Part shown: in pieces, positions 63,801 to 64,000 of the stretch | Layout of the letters: every line of letters begins with the position of its first letter | Numbering within the stretch: the first letter of the stretch is position 1 | Source of the DNA: JAJEFO01 sp965221845 | GTDB lineage: Bacteria > Pseudomonadota > Alphaproteobacteria > Rhodobacterales > Rhodobacteraceae | Assembly (NCBI GenBank): GCA_965221845.1 | Contig: OZ244919.1 | Location: 3,844,001-3,908,000 of the forward strand | Direction of reading: 5' to 3' | Length of the DNA stretch: 64,000 bases | Notes under the pieces: generated by a model | Seen by the model: only the letters and a program-made list of their open reading frames with translations | Told to the model about the DNA's origin: nothing | The model's database searches: none | Translations under genes and position numbers: made by a program

Positions 63801-64000
63801 ATGAGGTTTCGCCAGGTTCATCTCGACTTCCATACGTCCGAACTCGTGCCGGACGTCGCGTCGCGGTTTGACGACAGGGAGTTCGCCGAAGCCTACAAGT
63901 CGGCAAGGGTTGACAGCGTCAACCTGTTTGCAAAATGCCATCACGGCCTGTCCTACCATCCGACGGACGTCGGAATGACGCACCCCAATCTTGGCATCGA
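63801..64000 (+). CDS. Putative glycoside hydrolase (GHL6-like), N-terminal part
   Basis: First 66 residues; the gene continues past the window. M-R-F-R-Q-V-H-L-D-F-H-T-S-E-L, then F-A-K-C-H-H-G-L-S-Y-H-P, the start of hypothetical glycosyl hydrolase family 6-type TIM barrels, which are often linked to fucosidase or galactosidase clusters. Suggests the operon takes up and cleaves a glycan. Confidence 0.75.
   Translation, partial: MRFRQVHLDFHTSELVPDVASRFDDREFAEAYKSARVDSVNLFAKCHHGLSYHPTDVGMTHPNLGI

Noticed and set aside
1..64000. CRISPR arrays, rRNA operons, retron-type reverse transcriptases, type IV secretion genes
   Set aside because: Looked for and not seen: no regularly spaced short repeats, no rRNA-like sequence, no YxDD reverse transcriptase motif, no VirB/VirD4-type proteins.

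Overview
High-GC chromosomal DNA from an alphaproteobacterium, most likely in or near the Rhodobacterales. Evidence for this is the core gene order NDUFA12 - mlaD - DUF2155 - aat - accC - accB, an aa3-type cytochrome oxidase subunit I next to a DUF2244 gene, TRAP and ABC sugar-uptake operons, and general gene content. There is much insertion-sequence debris (IS4/DUF4338, IS66, ISKra4, IS110, IS630, IS1634) and several broken genes, so the genome seems to be accumulating mobile DNA and pseudogenes.

Layout. 0-5.3 kb is core: the tail of a GatB/YqeY protein, a DUF2244 gene, coxA, a dead IS4-type transposase and lipB. About 5.59-38.48 kb looks like an integrated mobilizable island. It starts with two translationally coupled tyrosine recombinases, and a short direct repeat (CTACACCCGGTT) lies at both edges. 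A tRNA-Leu(GAG) follows the right edge. Inside are two defence-like blocks and a mobilization block.

Defence block 1 (8.2-15.2 kb) has a HigA-like HTH protein of 1368 residues with a possible nuclease motif and a very large C-terminal region, cut in two by an IS630 element; a SIR2-domain gene is divergent from it. Defence block 2 (18.4-27.3 kb) is a tightly overlapping five-gene operon: cytosine-5 DNA methyltransferase, MORC-like GHKL ATPase, Z1 helicase-like ATPase, DUF4420 PD-(D/E)xK protein and AIPR protein. Between the blocks an IS1634-family element sits in a small lipoprotein gene and is flanked by a 96-101 bp target duplication.

The mobilization block (27.8-38.2 kb) has a MobF relaxase-helicase, a divergent small membrane protein, and an operon of small relaxosome-type proteins split by a degenerate IS110. 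The relaxase and that operon appear to share a promoter sequence at matching distance from their start codons. A frameshifted secreted metalloprotease lies between them as cargo. No coupling protein or type IV secretion genes are seen, so the island would need a helper.

38.6-64 kb is mostly chromosome: nadX, an alpha/beta hydrolase, dusA with a dead integrase at its 5' side, a TRAP transporter, an AKR/SDR/lactonase sugar-oxidation cluster, an IS110/ISKra4/IS66 graveyard containing a FitA/VapC-type toxin-antitoxin pair, the NDUFA12-to-accB core block (aat carries an in-frame amber codon), and a sugar ABC transporter with LacI regulator, ATPase and the start of a GHL6-type glycosidase.
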